Shown: positions 38,328 through 49,309, numbered from the stretch's first letter. The stretch is DNA of 64,000 bases from Oceanisphaera litoralis (GCF_016907015.1 NZ_JAFBBE010000003.1:39028-103027), one strand, 5' to 3'. Notes: generated by a model not told the origin, from the letters alone. Numbers and translations are program-made.

Positions 38328-41222
38328 TTAAAACAGCTCGGTCTGGCTTCCGGAATGGCCGGCGTCGTGTGACGCGGCGACGATGGCAGGCCAGGCGCCG
38401 ATTAATTCGTTATAGGCACGGGCGTCTTCCGCCCATTTCTTGCGTTCGCACAGGGTATAGAGGTGGTAGGCCAGCTGGCGGATGGCCTCGCCCAGCTCGG
38501 GCATTCTGGCCAGCAAGGCTCCTGCACCGGTTTCACCCAGCCGGTTGAGGGCGCGGATTATCTGATGACAGGCTTCCCACACCGGGGTGCGGATATCATA
38601 GGCAGGGTCCCAGTCTTCGGGGTATTCGGTCCATTTCAGCAGCCGCACCTTGCCGCCACTGGCCGCAATCACACCGGCGTGGGCCACGCCTTCTACCGAG
38701 GTGCCCTTGGCCCGGGCCAGGGTATCGGCCTCGCCAAAGGGACCCTGGCTCCAGCCGTACTGGCTGAACCAGTCGTCACAGAACAGGGTATCGGCATCAA
38801 AACTGCCGCTGTCCGGGTTCAGGTAGTCGGTAATGGCGCGGTTAATCAAAATCAGCGCATCCTTGACGCTCATGCGCGAGCCATCCTGGTTGAGCACCAC
38901 CTCGTATTGGGAAAAAATTGCCATGCCGGGGCCGATGGCGGACTGGGCCAGATCCACCGGCGCTATGGGCGCCTCGCCGGTTTCGCCGCCAATCATGGCC
39001 TCCAGCGCCTCCGGCATCTGTTCGCGCAGTTCGCGGATAAACTGGCGGCGGGAGATGCTCTCGGCACTGGGCTGGAGCTTTTTGCACACCAACACGATAG
39101 ATGACGCCAGGGCATTGGTACCGGAACCAATCATACGGTTACCCATTTCGGTACGCATTGGCCAGGTGCCGTCGATGGAAAATCCGGCCTGGAGTACCGC
39201 CTCCAGAAAGGTCACCCAGCCGGTGCTGGTGGTGCTGCCTTCCCTGGTTTCCGATTGCTTGAAGGCATAGTAAATGGTCACCGGAAAGGCCGGGTGCGCC
39301 TGCTCAGCCAACCGCTGAATCGCTTGAGTCATGCCTGCCATAAAAAACTGTTCGGCCTTTTCCTTGCTGCCGTGCCGATAGGGAGTGGCAACCAGCTCTT
39401 CGGCCTTGGGCACCGCCATGGTGCCAAACAAACCGGGATAGATATTGCGCAGTGAACGGCGCAGCCAGACATAGAAGAAATCGGACAGATCGGCATAGCC
39501 GATATTGTCGTAATAAGGGGGGTCACTTGAAACCACTTTAAAATTGCTTATTGATTGAGTCGCGGCATCCTGTTGCAGCGAACACCCCGAATTTGATGGT
39601 GACAAGTTGTTCAATACATCAATTGCCCACCCAACCCCTCCCATAAAATTACCTGTTGAGGTTGAGGTAGGGTTAGCCTCAGCGAAATCCCATGTCATGG
39701 GGATAGCTTGCCGGGCAAATGTATTTCGAGTGCTGCTTCTGGAAGAGTCCCATCCACATATTGTTGAGCCTCGGTCAGCCAGCTTATTAATTGCAAACGA
39801 TAAATAAACCGCCAGCGCATCACCATAGGCTGTTGCTCCCGTTCCTCCCTGATCGATCCCCAGGCCATCATCGGCCATGCCGGCCGCTTTGGCATCGACA
39901 ATCACCTGTTCCCGGGCTTCCTGCACCAGATCAGAGAAGGTGGTCAGGGCGACAAGTTGGCGAGAGGTGAAAAGGTCAAGAAACTTGGTCATCCCATACT
40001 CAACCACATTTGTTCTACCAGGCCAGTGAGATATTTCAGTTTCAGTAAAGCGATCGCCATCCGCAGAGTTGGCTATTCTTTCCATCTCCAAGGTTGGAGG
40101 TAAATAAACTCTACCTTTCTTACCCTCGGCAACAACCGCCATTAACTTATTTCCCATCCGCCCGTTTTTTGCCTCATTTCGAATATATTTAAAGGGCATG
40201 GCCGTTTGTGAAAGTATGCAAGTTCCACCACTGCGAATAACAGTTCCCTCTATTGCATCGTCTGTAGGCTTACCTAATCTGATTTCAAAATGGTATCCAT
40301 TGCTTTCGATTATGGGCTCTACCCAAGCTTCCTTTCCCTTTTTGCTGGACAACACAAAGGAACGAACCAAAGGAACATCTACATGGCTAAATGCCGGGCT
40401 TGGACTCTTCACAGTTCGCGCCCACAGCCAGGCGATGACCGTTAGCTGCTCTCCCTCATAAGGTTTCAGATCCGGTCGCTCGGCCACCATCTCGGGAGTA
40501 ATGGTGACTTTGGGATAGAGATGGCCGATACGCTCGAATGCCTGTTCCCGCATCCAGTGACCGTAGCGGCGTACATCTTCGGCCAGCCCCCGAGCCCCGG
40601 GCCAGTCGTCCATCAGCTTGCTTTGCTTTTCACCGGCGGGCAGTGGCCCCACCGGGGTGCTCCCGACAAACTTGGGCGGAATTTCAATCATCGCCTTGTT
40701 GATCATCACCGCCACCGGGTTGAGATCCGAGGCATGACTTTCCAGCCCCAGGCGCTGGGCTTCCAGCGGCAGGGCCCCACCACCGGCAAAGGGATCGTGA
40801 AAGGCGGGCAGTTGCTCTGGGTTGAACAGCTCGGCGGCCTGAGGGTGGTTGCGATTGAGGTGGCAGGTTTCCCGCCAGCTATCGCGAATGGCGGCCCGGG
40901 CGCGCTCCAGCACCTCCTCGTTGTTGGTGTTTTCCCATTTCACCAGGTCGCGGATGATTTGAAACAGCTCCTCGCGTTTGCGCTCGGCTTCTTTTTTATT
41001 GACTCCGTAGCGAAAGCCCTCGCCCTGCTGATAACCGGGGTCGTTGACCATCTGGGCGAAAATCACCGCCCGCGCCGCCGCCAGCGGCCGTCGCGCCCAC
41101 CACAGATGCAATGTGCTGGGGTGGCCATGGCGGATGGATTTTTCCCGGGCTGCCGCCAGGTTGATGTCTTCCAGTGGCAAGGCCACTTCGATCAGTTTTT
41201 TCGGTGATTTGATGGTTGTCAT
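38328..41222 (-). CDS. DUF1156/COG1743 DNA adenine methylase of the defence module
   Basis: 964 residues. The N-terminal DUF1156 opens with [20 protein letters not shown] and [14 protein letters not shown]. The SAM-binding motif is [17 protein letters not shown] near residue 142, and the catalytic motif [17 protein letters not shown] near 566 is of the N6-adenine (DPPY) type. The large size and split motifs are normal for COG1743. Likely role: marking host DNA while the helicase-ATPase acts on unmodified DNA (inference). Read from a purine-rich repeat region just upstream. Confidence 0.9.
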   Translation of the reverse strand: MTTIKSPKKLIEVALPLEDINLAAAREKSIRHGHPSTLHLWWARRPLAAARAVIFAQMVNDPGYQQGEGFRYGVNKKEAERKREELFQIIRDLVKWENTNNEEVLERARAAIRDSWRETCHLNRNHPQAAELFNPEQLPAFHDPFAGGGALPLEAQRLGLESHASDLNPVAVMINKAMIEIPPKFVGSTPVGPLPAGEKQSKLMDDWPGARGLAEDVRRYGHWMREQAFERIGHLYPKVTITPEMVAERPDLKPYEGEQLTVIAWLWARTVKSPSPAFSHVDVPLVRSFVLSSKKGKEAWVEPIIESNGYHFEIRLGKPTDDAIEGTVIRSGGTCILSQTAMPFKYIRNEAKNGRMGNKLMAVVAEGKKGRVYLPPTLEMERIANSADGDRFTETEISHWPGRTNVVEYGMTKFLDLFTSRQLVALTTFSDLVQEAREQVIVDAKAAGMADDGLGIDQGGTGATAYGDALAVYLSFAINKLADRGSTICGWDSSRSSTRNTFARQAIPMTWDFAEANPTSTSTGNFMGGVGWAIDVLNNLSPSNSGCSLQQDAATQSISNFKVVSSDPPYYDNIGYADLSDFFYVWLRRSLRNIYPGLFGTMAVPKAEELVATPYRHGSKEKAEQFFMAGMTQAIQRLAEQAHPAFPVTIYYAFKQSETREGSTTSTGWVTFLEAVLQAGFSIDGTWPMRTEMGNRMIGSGTNALASSIVLVCKKLQPSAESISRRQFIRELREQMPEALEAMIGGETGEAPIAPVDLAQSAIGPGMAIFSQYEVVLNQDGSRMSVKDALILINRAITDYLNPDSGSFDADTLFCDDWFSQYGWSQGPFGEADTLARAKGTSVEGVAHAGVIAASGGKVRLLKWTEYPEDWDPAYDIRTPVWEACHQIIRALNRLGETGAGALLARMPELGEAIRQLAYHLYTLCERKKWAEDARAYNELIGAWPAIVAASHDAGHSGSQTELF

Positions 41223-41272
41223 TTTTATCCCTTTTATCCCTGTTTATTTCTTTTTTATTTCTTTTTATTTCT
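41223..41272. repeat. degenerate 10-bp A-rich repeats before the methylase start
   Basis: About five units resembling aaaaagaaata or gggataaaa (minus strand) fill the 50-bp gap between helicase stop and methylase ATG, including its ribosome-binding AGGGAT. Such a tract can vary by slippage and would alter spacing or strength of translation initiation. Confidence 0.6.
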
Positions 41273-44200
41273 TTATATCGTGTGCTCGGGGGGCAAAGCG
41301 CGTGACAGCAGGTCGTCCAGGTCGTAGTTGATGCTGGCCACGCCAAAGTCCGGCTCGGCCGTAAACGGATTCTTGATGTAAAAAGGCCCTTCATGGTCAT
41401 CGCCGTCGACCACCACGATGGCCAGAAAGAACTTCTCCGCCTGGTTGAGGCCGTAGATGATTTCGTTGCGGCTGACGGTAATGGTGGTTTGGCCCTTTGC
41501 CCTGCCCTTTATTTCGATATGACGATCGGGCCTGATGGAGCCATCGGCATTCACGGGCGGCCTGGCGGTAATATCCCAACCGCATTTGTCGGCGCTAACG
41601 TCCTTCACTTCGTGGCCCAAGGCCTGTTCGGCGGCGATCACCGCCGCCATCGCCACTTGCTCGATGCGGGCGCGACTGGCTGCATCGATGGCAAAGCGGG
41701 TTTCCCCCTTGCGGGCCGCCAGCAATCCCTGAGGGATCACCAGGGCGCCGCCCACCACCACAGGGGTACTGGACACCACGTTTTTCATGGCGGTCAGCTC
41801 GGCCTTGCGCTGCTCCAAACGAGCGGTCAGCTCATCCACCCGGCGCCGGGCCATTTCGGGTTGAATACGAGGCTGCTTACCGGCGCTGACATCGTCCGAT
41901 AGCTTGATGTAGCGATCCGACCAGTGGTTGATTTCCTTGACCAGCCGCTCGTTGACCGCCGCCAGTATTTTGTCGGCCTGCTGCTGGCGCCGGTGTTTTA
42001 CCTCTTGATAATGCTCCGGCACCAGTTGCTGGGAGGCATGAGCCAGCGCCAGGGCATCCAGGTTGGAGGCCAACCAGGGAGCGGACAGGATGTCGTCAAT
42101 CAGCTGGCGCTCGTCTTCCGCTATCGGCACCAAATCCAGGTGCGGCGCCCAACCGGCATGACTGGCCTGCCCCTGTTCGTTGATGGCAACAAACTGCACG
42201 CGGCGCGAGGCCACGGCGTTTGGGTTGGCACTTTCGCGCACACTGTGATCCACCATAAACAGCACCCTGGGCTGCTGGCCATCGTCACTGGGGTCAACCA
42301 GCACCGCCCCTTGCTTGAGCTTGGGGCGATGGGCTTCCAATACCAAATCGGTGGTGGTGTGCATCAAGGGGTGCATGGGGTGGATCAGATCGGCCATGGG
42401 TTTACCGGCCAGCCGGACATGCTGCTTTTCAAAACAGATACGCTCGTATTTGCGCAACACAGGGGTGCGGGTTTCACCGATGACTCTGTCCCGCTCCCGA
42501 ATACTGGCTGGTACATGACGCACTTCATGGCGGCCCGTTTCACGGGCACGCAGCTCTCCGCCCAGTGCCTGAAAGGCTTCGGTAAAAAAGGCCCGAATAA
42601 AATAGGGTTGCAGCCGTCTGGCTTCGGCCTTTTCCATTTCTTCCTTGACCGCATACAGCTGATCCAGCCCCATGTGCTGCTCGACCAGGGCATTGCGCTT
42701 GAGAATATCCGTGAGGTGGTCGGCATCCAGCGCGCCTTCAATCACTTCACTCATGCGAGCCTTGACACCAGGGTCTTCCCCATAGCGAATGGCATCGATT
42801 AACAGCTCTTTCAGGGAAATGTTATCGAAGGCCTCGCCCAGCACATCGAACACCTTGCCGCCGAGCGCAGCCCGTTCGATTTCGATTTTTTCGAACAGCT
42901 TCTGGAAGACTTCCCCCTCCCGGGTTTCATTGGCCACGATATTCCACAGGTGGCAGACCTCGGTCTGGCCGATACGGTGAATACGGCCAAAGCGCTGTTC
43001 GAGCCGGTTGGGGTTCCAGGGCAAGTCGTAATTCACCATCAGGTTGGCATTCTGCAAGTTCACCCCTTCCCCGGCGGCATCGGTAGCAATCAGCACCACG
43101 ACTTCGGGGTCATTGCGAAACTCTTCCTGGATCTTGCGCCTGTCATCCCGGTTGGTACCGCCATAGATGGTGCGCACGGCCTTGGGGTTGCCGAGCATGT
43201 CTTCGATGCGTGCGATGAGGTAGTTAAGGGTGTCTTTATGCTCGGTAAAGATGATGAGCTTGCGACGGCTGCCGGCCTGGTCGAACATTTCCGGCTTGTC
43301 CTGCAACAGACTGGACAGTTGTTCCCATTTTTTGTCGTTGCCCGATTGCACGACGGTCGACGCCTGGTATTCCAGATCTTTCAGAATGGTAATTTCGGCT
43401 TCCAGCTCGGGAATGGTTTCCGCCGCAGTGGCCTGATCAACCACCTGCTCGGCCAAGCGCTCGTATTCTTCGGCGCTCAGCTCTTCATCGAGCTCGTCGA
43501 GGTTATCGATCAGATCATCAATGTTTTTCTTTACGCCGTATTCACCCAGGGTCTCGGCGATGTGTTGTTGCCTGGCAGCATGGCCACGGGCCAGCAATTT
43601 GGTTTCTTCCAGCCGCGCTTCCAGACGTTTCCGGCGTCGCTTGAGCGACTGGTAAATGGCCTCGGGACTGGAGGCCAGACGGCGTTGCAGCTGGGTCAGG
43701 GCAAACCCCACTGTGTTCTTTTTATTACCGCTCAGCTTGTCGGCCCGGTTCATTTCCTCCCGCACATAGGTGGTGACCTGCTCATAGAGGCTGGCTTCCA
43801 GATCCGACAGCTGATAGTTGGCGGTATAGGCCCGGCGCTCGGGAAACAGCGGAGTACCATCGAATTTCAGCAGCTCTTCCTTGACCATACGGCGCATCAT
43901 GTCGGATACATCGACCTTGTGGGCGCCTTCACGGAATTTACCGTAGAAGCGATCGCTGTCCAGCAGTGACAGCCAGATCTGAAAATCGGCTTCCTTGCCA
44001 TTATGGGGAGTCGCCGTCATCAGCAAAAAATGACGGGTGATGCCACCGAGCAGTTCGCCCAGCTGAAAACGCTTGGTCTTGTTGACCTTGTTACCGAAAT
44101 AGTTGGCCGACAGCTTGTGCGCTTCGTCCACGATGATCAGATCCCATTCGGTATTTTTCAGCTTGTCCTGAAACTCTTCGCTGCGCGAGAGCTGATCCAG

Positions 44201-44815
44201 GCGGCAGATAAGCTGGTTGGCCTCATCAAAGTAATTGCCGGAGGCACATTGCTCCTGCTTTTCCCGACTGAAGATGTCGAACTGCACGCCAAATTTTTCC
44301 AGCAGCTCGTCTTGCCATTGTTCGGTAAGCGAGCCGGGTGAAATGATGAGGATGCGCCTGGCATCGGCACGCATCAATAATTCACGGATAAGCAACCCGG
44401 CCATGATGGTTTTACCGGCACCGGGGTCGTCGGCCAGTACAAAGCGCAGTGGCTGGCGCGGCAACATGGCCTCGTAAACGGCAGATATTTGATGGGGAAG
44501 CGGTACTACATTGGAGGTGTGCACCGCCATCATGGGATCGAACAGGGCAGCCTGGGTTATCCGGTAGGCTTCCAGCCCCAGTTTGAACTCGGCACCGGGG
44601 GCATCAAAGGCCCAGGCCAGCCCGGCCGTCGCCAACGAAAGCCGGGCTTCGTCGGAGCGAAACAGCATCTGCTCGGCAAGACTCCCCTGACTGTCTTTGT
44701 AGTACACAGTCAGGGCGTGCTCACCCACCAGCTCCACCTGCACCACCCGGACAATGCCTTCGGCAAGCAGCCCCCGGATCTGGGCGTCTTTTTTTATATC
44801 TTCCAGCTTTAGCAT
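41273..44815 (-). CDS. SNF2-family helicase with C-terminal DUF3883 nuclease-like domain
   Basis: 1180 residues. Helicase motif I is the variant DDPGAGKT near residue 128; DEAH near 228; MTATPH; motif [14 protein letters not shown] near 610. The C-terminal 100 residues contain CGWDI and, 20 residues on, HIEIKGR, the D...E-x-K spacing of a PD-(D/E)xK fold (DUF3883, plant NO VEIN-like). A DNA-translocating motor fused to a possible nuclease, first gene of the defence operon. Confidence 0.9.
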   Translation of the reverse strand: MLKLEDIKKDAQIRGLLAEGIVRVVQVELVGEHALTVYYKDSQGSLAEQMLFRSDEARLSLATAGLAWAFDAPGAEFKLGLEAYRITQAALFDPMMAVHTSNVVPLPHQISAVYEAMLPRQPLRFVLADDPGAGKTIMAGLLIRELLMRADARRILIISPGSLTEQWQDELLEKFGVQFDIFSREKQEQCASGNYFDEANQLICRLDQLSRSEEFQDKLKNTEWDLIIVDEAHKLSANYFGNKVNKTKRFQLGELLGGITRHFLLMTATPHNGKEADFQIWLSLLDSDRFYGKFREGAHKVDVSDMMRRMVKEELLKFDGTPLFPERRAYTANYQLSDLEASLYEQVTTYVREEMNRADKLSGNKKNTVGFALTQLQRRLASSPEAIYQSLKRRRKRLEARLEETKLLARGHAARQQHIAETLGEYGVKKNIDDLIDNLDELDEELSAEEYERLAEQVVDQATAAETIPELEAEITILKDLEYQASTVVQSGNDKKWEQLSSLLQDKPEMFDQAGSRRKLIIFTEHKDTLNYLIARIEDMLGNPKAVRTIYGGTNRDDRRKIQEEFRNDPEVVVLIATDAAGEGVNLQNANLMVNYDLPWNPNRLEQRFGRIHRIGQTEVCHLWNIVANETREGEVFQKLFEKIEIERAALGGKVFDVLGEAFDNISLKELLIDAIRYGEDPGVKARMSEVIEGALDADHLTDILKRNALVEQHMGLDQLYAVKEEMEKAEARRLQPYFIRAFFTEAFQALGGELRARETGRHEVRHVPASIRERDRVIGETRTPVLRKYERICFEKQHVRLAGKPMADLIHPMHPLMHTTTDLVLEAHRPKLKQGAVLVDPSDDGQQPRVLFMVDHSVRESANPNAVASRRVQFVAINEQGQASHAGWAPHLDLVPIAEDERQLIDDILSAPWLASNLDALALAHASQQLVPEHYQEVKHRRQQQADKILAAVNERLVKEINHWSDRYIKLSDDVSAGKQPRIQPEMARRRVDELTARLEQRKAELTAMKNVVSSTPVVVGGALVIPQGLLAARKGETRFAIDAASRARIEQVAMAAVIAAEQALGHEVKDVSADKCGWDITARPPVNADGSIRPDRHIEIKGRAKGQTTITVSRNEIIYGLNQAEKFFLAIVVVDGDDHEGPFYIKNPFTAEPDFGVASINYDLDDLLSRALPPEHTI

Positions 44816-45484
44816 TCCGTGCTACCCATAATCACTTTGCTATCGATAAATTCCAGATAGCCAGTGATCTCTTCTTATTATCGACTGGGAATTGCTGCAC
44901 ATGGCCATGATGGTGCCAATATTCAGCAACGCTGCTTGCATTCCATAACTTACAAAAACAAAGTCTCAGCCGTTTCTATAAAGCGGACTCATTTATGACT
45001 AAATCAGGGTGCCGAATGAATAGAAAACACTCATTTGACGCTATTCTTGACCCTAATGTATAAAAAATCAACCGAATCCGACTCATATTGAGATGCATTT
45101 TTTTTGTTATGAGACTTTGGTTGTGAGGCTGCGGACTGATATCGATGGAAGCTGGCGCTTAAAATCGACCAGCCGAGGAGGTACCACTTCCCTCATGTCC
45201 TTTGGGTTGATGACGGGAAGAGTCCATGACGGCCATTTAAGCCGCCATGGTTAGATTGATTGATACAGGGAGGGGGTTAAGTGATTTTCACTATTCGATT
45301 TGGGTGTTTTTGCTGCTCAACAAACACCCGACAACTCAATATTTATATATCGTTTATTCATAAATGGATATTTATATTAGACGATATGAATATATACGAA
45401 ATGTGAACGCGATTTAGCGCTCGGAATTAATCGGGTGATGATGCCACTGCGGGTGTTCAACCTTAGATCCTTCGCGCCCAGCAC
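44816..45484. other. geneless AT-rich region upstream of the defence operon
   Basis: 669 bp between the helicase start and the dehydrogenase stop. AT-rich, with oligo-T tracts. It contains an imperfect inverted repeat (CCATGACGGCC/GCCGCCATGG, 45224-45250) and a clump of TATATAT-like sequence near 45345-45400. It must hold the operon promoter, but I cannot single one out. No supportable gene. Confidence 0.5.
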
Positions 45485-46495
45485 TTACGAAACTTTGATG
45501 ACGACTTTGCCAAATGCACCGCGGGCCAGGTGCTCGTAGGCCTGAGGGGCTTCGTCAAACGAATAGACGTGGTCGATCACCGGCCGAATTGCGTGCTGGT
45601 TCAGAAACTCATTCATGCGATCAAAGGACGAACGGGGGGCTACCGCTATTCCCCGAATGGTTGTCTGTCGGAATATCAGTGGCATTAAGCTGAGGGTGGT
45701 GGTCTGCCCGGTGAGGAAGCCGATCTGAGCGATCTTGCCTGCGGCCTTGGTGGCCGCGATAGACTGATTCAGCCCCTCACCACCCGCAACATCCAGCAGC
45801 AGGTCTACGCCTTTACCATCGGTGAGCTTGAGCACTTCCTCTTCCCAGCGTGGGTTGGTCCGATAGTTTACGCCGGCGACAGCGCCGAGCTTTTTCACCG
45901 CTTCCAGATTGTCGTCACGGCTGGAGGTGATGATCACCTTCGCGCCAAGCGCGGTGGCAAGCTGCACCGCGAAAATTGATACACCACCGGTCCCCTGCAC
46001 GAGTACGGTTTGACCCGGCTGAATCTGGCCGAAGTCCACCAGCGAATACCAAGCCGTCAGCGCGGCAATCGGCAGGGTTGAGGCTTCTTCGTCAGACATG
46101 TTGTCAGGGGCACGAACCGCGCTTTCCTCGTGGATGATCATGTATTCGGCCAGGCCACCCGGTAGCGGCGAGCCGAAGCAGTAGTCGGGCTCGTTCGGTC
46201 CTGGCTCGCCATCGAGCCAGCGTGAATAAAGGTGCGAGTTGACACGGTCACCGACCTTGAATCGCGTGACGCCTGCGCCGACCGCGACGACAGTACCCGA
46301 AGCGTCGCTCACCGGGATCAGCGGCTTCGGCACCAGGTGCGGTTCGTAAATGCCATCGACGATGGCTTTATCACGAAAGTTCAGTGAGACGGCACCGACT
46401 TTCACCAGCAGCTCTCCCGCCTTGGGTTCGGGGGTGTTTGTATCGCCAAGTACCAAATTATCGAGACCAAAATCTTTTAGAAGCCATGCTTTCAT
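45485..46495 (-). CDS. NAD(P)-dependent alcohol dehydrogenase/quinone oxidoreductase-like
   Basis: 336 residues of the medium-chain dehydrogenase family. A GroES-like N-terminal half (SLNFRDKAIVDGIY, VSDASGTVVAVGAGVTRFKVGDRV) precedes a Rossmann half with QGTGGVSIFAVQLA. Neither the catalytic zinc ligand set nor the structural zinc Cys cluster is complete, so it is probably a zinc-free oxidoreductase. Divergent from a LysR regulator 163 bp away, which likely controls it; substrate unknown. Confidence 0.85.
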   Translation of the reverse strand: MKAWLLKDFGLDNLVLGDTNTPEPKAGELLVKVGAVSLNFRDKAIVDGIYEPHLVPKPLIPVSDASGTVVAVGAGVTRFKVGDRVNSHLYSRWLDGEPGPNEPDYCFGSPLPGGLAEYMIIHEESAVRAPDNMSDEEASTLPIAALTAWYSLVDFGQIQPGQTVLVQGTGGVSIFAVQLATALGAKVIITSSRDDNLEAVKKLGAVAGVNYRTNPRWEEEVLKLTDGKGVDLLLDVAGGEGLNQSIAATKAAGKIAQIGFLTGQTTTLSLMPLIFRQTTIRGIAVAPRSSFDRMNEFLNQHAIRPVIDHVYSFDEAPQAYEHLARGAFGKVVIKVS

Positions 46496-46658
46496 TGTCT
46501 ATTTCCATGTGGGTGAGTAACAAACTGGCGCTATTGTTTGTGATCGGAGTGACCCGATAAATACCTGGCGAAGAAAATTACTGTTGCTAAATAATGTAAC
46601 AATTCATAATATCAAGTTTCCTTGTATGGCAATAAAACGGGTGGCGAGCGAGAAACCG

Positions 46659-47573
46659 ATGGAGCTACTCAAGACAATGCAGGTGTTTTGTCGATTGGCA
46701 GAGCTGGGCAGCTTTACCCAGGCGGCCGAGGCTATGCAGCTAGGGCGTCCCCAGGTGACCAGAACGATCCAGGAGTTAGAGACGTCTTTGGGCGTGCGTC
46801 TTTTTCATCGTACAACCCGAAAAGTTCGACTTACTGATGAAGGTGAACAGTTCTATGAACGCGCTCGGGAGATCCTTGGGGATGTTGCGAAGGCCACGTC
46901 CATGTTCAGGCGTTCCAACGCCACCATACGTGGAAAGTTACGTATCGACGTTCCTGCGGCATTTGCACAGCCAAAACTCATAGAGAACCTTCGAGAGTTC
47001 ACCTCTCTCTATCCCGAGATTGAGCTGGCACTTGGGGTCACGGATAGAACCGTGGATCTGGTGGCCGAGGGAGTAGACTGTGCCATACGCATCGGCGAGT
47101 TACCCGATTCAAGTCTGGTAGCCCGTCGCATAGGTGAAGCGACCATGGTTACTTGTGCAGCCCCCAGCTACATTCGAGACTACGGTGAGCCTAAGACACT
47201 AGAAGACCTGCATGCGCACTACGGTGTCAGGTTCCTGTCCGGACACAACAAGCGACCATTGCCTTGGCATTTTCTTGATGGGAGCAAAGACCAAACCTAT
47301 GTCAACCGGCACGGTATTATCGTCAATGAGTCCAACGCCTATGTAGAATGCGGTGTGGCCGGCTTCGGCATTCTTCAGGCACCGGGCATTACCCTTGAAC
47401 GCCATCTTATTGACGGTTCCTTGGTCGAAGTGCTCAGGGCCTATCGTCCCCGTCCCCAACCGGTATCCGTCTTATACCCCAGTCGATCCCACTTGGCCCC
47501 TCAAGTCCATGCTTTCGCGGAGTGGGTGGTTGAGCAGTTCCCTACCATCTACCAGAACTGGATTGAAACTTAG
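46659..47573 (+). CDS. LysR-family transcription regulator
   Basis: 304 residues from ATG at 46659 (MELLKTMQVFCRLAELGSF); upstream starts at 46584 and 46626 add an unusual tail. N-terminal winged HTH with SFTQAAEAMQLGRPQVTRTI, linker helix, then a periplasmic-binding-protein-like effector domain. It belongs to the short-effector class that often controls an adjacent oxidoreductase in response to aldehydes or quinones (inference). Confidence 0.9.
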   Translation: MELLKTMQVFCRLAELGSFTQAAEAMQLGRPQVTRTIQELETSLGVRLFHRTTRKVRLTDEGEQFYERAREILGDVAKATSMFRRSNATIRGKLRIDVPAAFAQPKLIENLREFTSLYPEIELALGVTDRTVDLVAEGVDCAIRIGELPDSSLVARRIGEATMVTCAAPSYIRDYGEPKTLEDLHAHYGVRFLSGHNKRPLPWHFLDGSKDQTYVNRHGIIVNESNAYVECGVAGFGILQAPGITLERHLIDGSLVEVLRAYRPRPQPVSVLYPSRSHLAPQVHAFAEWVVEQFPTIYQNWIET

Positions 47574-47585
47574 CTGCTTCCCGGG

Positions 47586-47630
47586 TTTTTATCACACCCT
47601 GCCCTTGGGTTCCATGGCAGCAGTCGGTAA
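47586..47630. repeat. 45-bp dispersed repeat, copy B
   Basis: Same orientation as copy A at 32039-32084. The two enclose the ISAs1 element, the defence module and the dehydrogenase/LysR pair (15.5 kb). Confidence 0.7.
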
Positions 47631-47736
47631 TATCTATGATACTTGCAGCGTTAGCCTCGACCGTCTGGATAATGATGAGGCGATCGACCAGCTCGCGCTT
47701 GAAAGTAACCAGAAGCTTGAAAAAGACGGAGTGAAC

Positions 47737-48690
47737 ATGTCTAACGACCCCGAAATCAGTCAATCTGTGGAAGCTTCTCTATCCACCCCCTCTAGCGATC
47801 TCTCCTATACCGAAGCGGCACTCTACGCTGTGTTCCTGAGTACCAGCGCTACCAAGACTTCTCCTCCCCCCAAGGCCATCGTCAAGATGACGGTGCTGGG
47901 CATACTGGAGTCACTTCACACCGAACCCGACGCCACCATGGGTTACTACGAACTCGGGAAGGAGAGCATGGGGGTCCGCCGTCCCTTGTTTTCTTATGTG
48001 GTTGACTCACTGCACCTTCTCTCGGAAGAAGCCTTGCGCTACCTGAAGGGCCTGGCTCTTTACGGCAAGCGTGAGCTGGAGTACGAGGATGAAATGGAGC
48101 AGGTGACCATAGAGGCGGTGTTGGGTTACGCCGTCGCCAAGATAGACTCGGTGCTGCCGGAAGATGCGCCGGATACCGATAGAACCGAGGTGGCAAAAAT
48201 CCTGGACCGCTCCCTGGCGGGTATCGATGGGGTGGTAGTCTACGACAGTGATTCGGTGCGCAAGTCCTGTACCGTGCTTTACAAAGGTCTCCAGTTGGGT
48301 GTTGTGGGTGAGCGCGCAGCGAACGGTATGGTGGTTATACAGTTGGGCGAGGAAGACGAGCGTACCGATACCATTGAAGCCGCTGTCGCGCTGCTGAAGG
48401 AAAAGATAAAGGGGGTCGAATCCTCTACCCCACCCTCGGATTTCTCCTCGTTGGAAGAAAGGTTGGTGATGGCCTTCTATGCGATGGACGGCGTAGAGAT
48501 CCGGGAGGATGACGTCAGTAAAACATCCTGTTTGGTCAACTATAACGGTAAACTGATCGCCACCGTCGCCCATTACGATGGTAACCAGGCGACGATGAAG
48601 ATTCCCGGAGAAACCATCAGTATCCGCACCCCGCTTGCGCAGATAATTGATAACCTCAAAGAGGCCGTCAGGCACAGCGGTAGTCAATAA
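47737..48690 (+). CDS. unrecognised protein with an internal domain duplication
   Basis: 317 residues from ATG at 47737, with GGAG eight bases upstream (the frame is open further upstream into lysR). Soluble and acidic, no signal peptide or helix. The last 150 residues are two copies of one unit. IDGVVVYDSDSVRKSCTVLY and MDGVEIREDDVSKTSCLVNY align, each followed by a hydrophobic strand pattern and an amphipathic helix ending LLKEKIKG or NLKEAVRH. Residues 30-125 form a separate helical part. I do not know the family. A terminator follows. Confidence 0.72.
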   Translation: MSNDPEISQSVEASLSTPSSDLSYTEAALYAVFLSTSATKTSPPPKAIVKMTVLGILESLHTEPDATMGYYELGKESMGVRRPLFSYVVDSLHLLSEEALRYLKGLALYGKRELEYEDEMEQVTIEAVLGYAVAKIDSVLPEDAPDTDRTEVAKILDRSLAGIDGVVVYDSDSVRKSCTVLYKGLQLGVVGERAANGMVVIQLGEEDERTDTIEAAVALLKEKIKGVESSTPPSDFSSLEERLVMAFYAMDGVEIREDDVSKTSCLVNYNGKLIATVAHYDGNQATMKIPGETISIRTPLAQIIDNLKEAVRHSGSQ

Positions 48691-48701
48691 GCGCTCATAA
48701 A

Positions 48702-48729
48702 AAGGTCCCTTCGGGGACCTTATATTTTT
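48702..48729 (+). terminator. terminator after the duplicated-domain gene
   Basis: AAGGTCCC, loop TTCG, GGGACCTT (48702-48721), then TATATTTTT. The UUCG loop makes it very stable. Confidence 0.88.
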
Positions 48730-48862
48730 CCGGCCTGGCTCTCATTGCCGAACGACTTGTTTTGTGATGCTGTGATGCGGAATATTTATTTTCAAGATTA
48801 ATGTATGTTGGCATAACCTATATCTGTTGATGCCGTCCTGTTTTTACCGGCCTTCAGATACT

Positions 48863-48888
48863 AAAAAACCCGCCGAAGCGGGTTTTTT
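48863..48888. terminator. terminator of the cold-shock gene
   Basis: AAAAAACCCGC, loop CGAA (TTCG on the transcribed strand), GCGGGTTTTTT. It begins 26 bp past the csp stop. Confidence 0.9.
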
Positions 48889-48913
48889 GGGGTCTTGAAT
48901 TACCGGAAGGTAA

Positions 48914-49117
48914 TTACAGAGCCTGAATCTGTGAAGCCTGAGGACCCTTGGCACCTTCGGTAGCGGTGTAGGATACTGCCTGGCCTTCTGCCAGAGTCTT
49001 GAAGCCACCACCGACGATTTCGGAGAAGTGGGCGAACAGATCTTTGCCGCCATCAGCCGGAGTGATGAAACCAAAACCTTTTGCTTCGTTAAACCATTTT
49101 ACGGTGCCGTTAGCCAT
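48914..49117 (-). CDS. cold-shock/nucleic-acid-chaperone protein, CspA family
   Basis: 67 residues, one S1-like cold-shock domain. Starts [20 protein letters not shown] (RNP1 KGFGFI), then RNP2 LFAHF, and ends ASQIQAL. It melts mRNA secondary structure. The paralogue cannot be fixed from sequence alone, so no symbol is given. Confidence 0.94.
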   Translation of the reverse strand: MANGTVKWFNEAKGFGFITPADGGKDLFAHFSEIVGGGFKTLAEGQAVSYTATEGAKGPQASQIQAL

Positions 49118-49296
49118 TTTATCTTACCTTTATTTTAGTGACGAGCTTATGCTCGGAAAATGCAACAAATATCAAAGAAGGGAAGTTTGGTGACTGCAGT
49201 ACCGTAAGGAACAAACAATATACAAAGGCCGCGCTAACTTGAAACTCTTGCTGGTGTGCACTCTACGGAAGCAAGAGGGTGGCGTCAAACATTATC

Positions 49297-49307
49297 GTGA
49301 ATATAGT
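49297..49307. repeat. 11-bp direct repeat, left copy, at the IscB element
   Basis: GTGAATATAGT, repeated exactly at 51028-51038 on the far side of the IscB unit. The two copies mark its probable limits. Confidence 0.65.
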
Positions 49308-49309
49308 TC

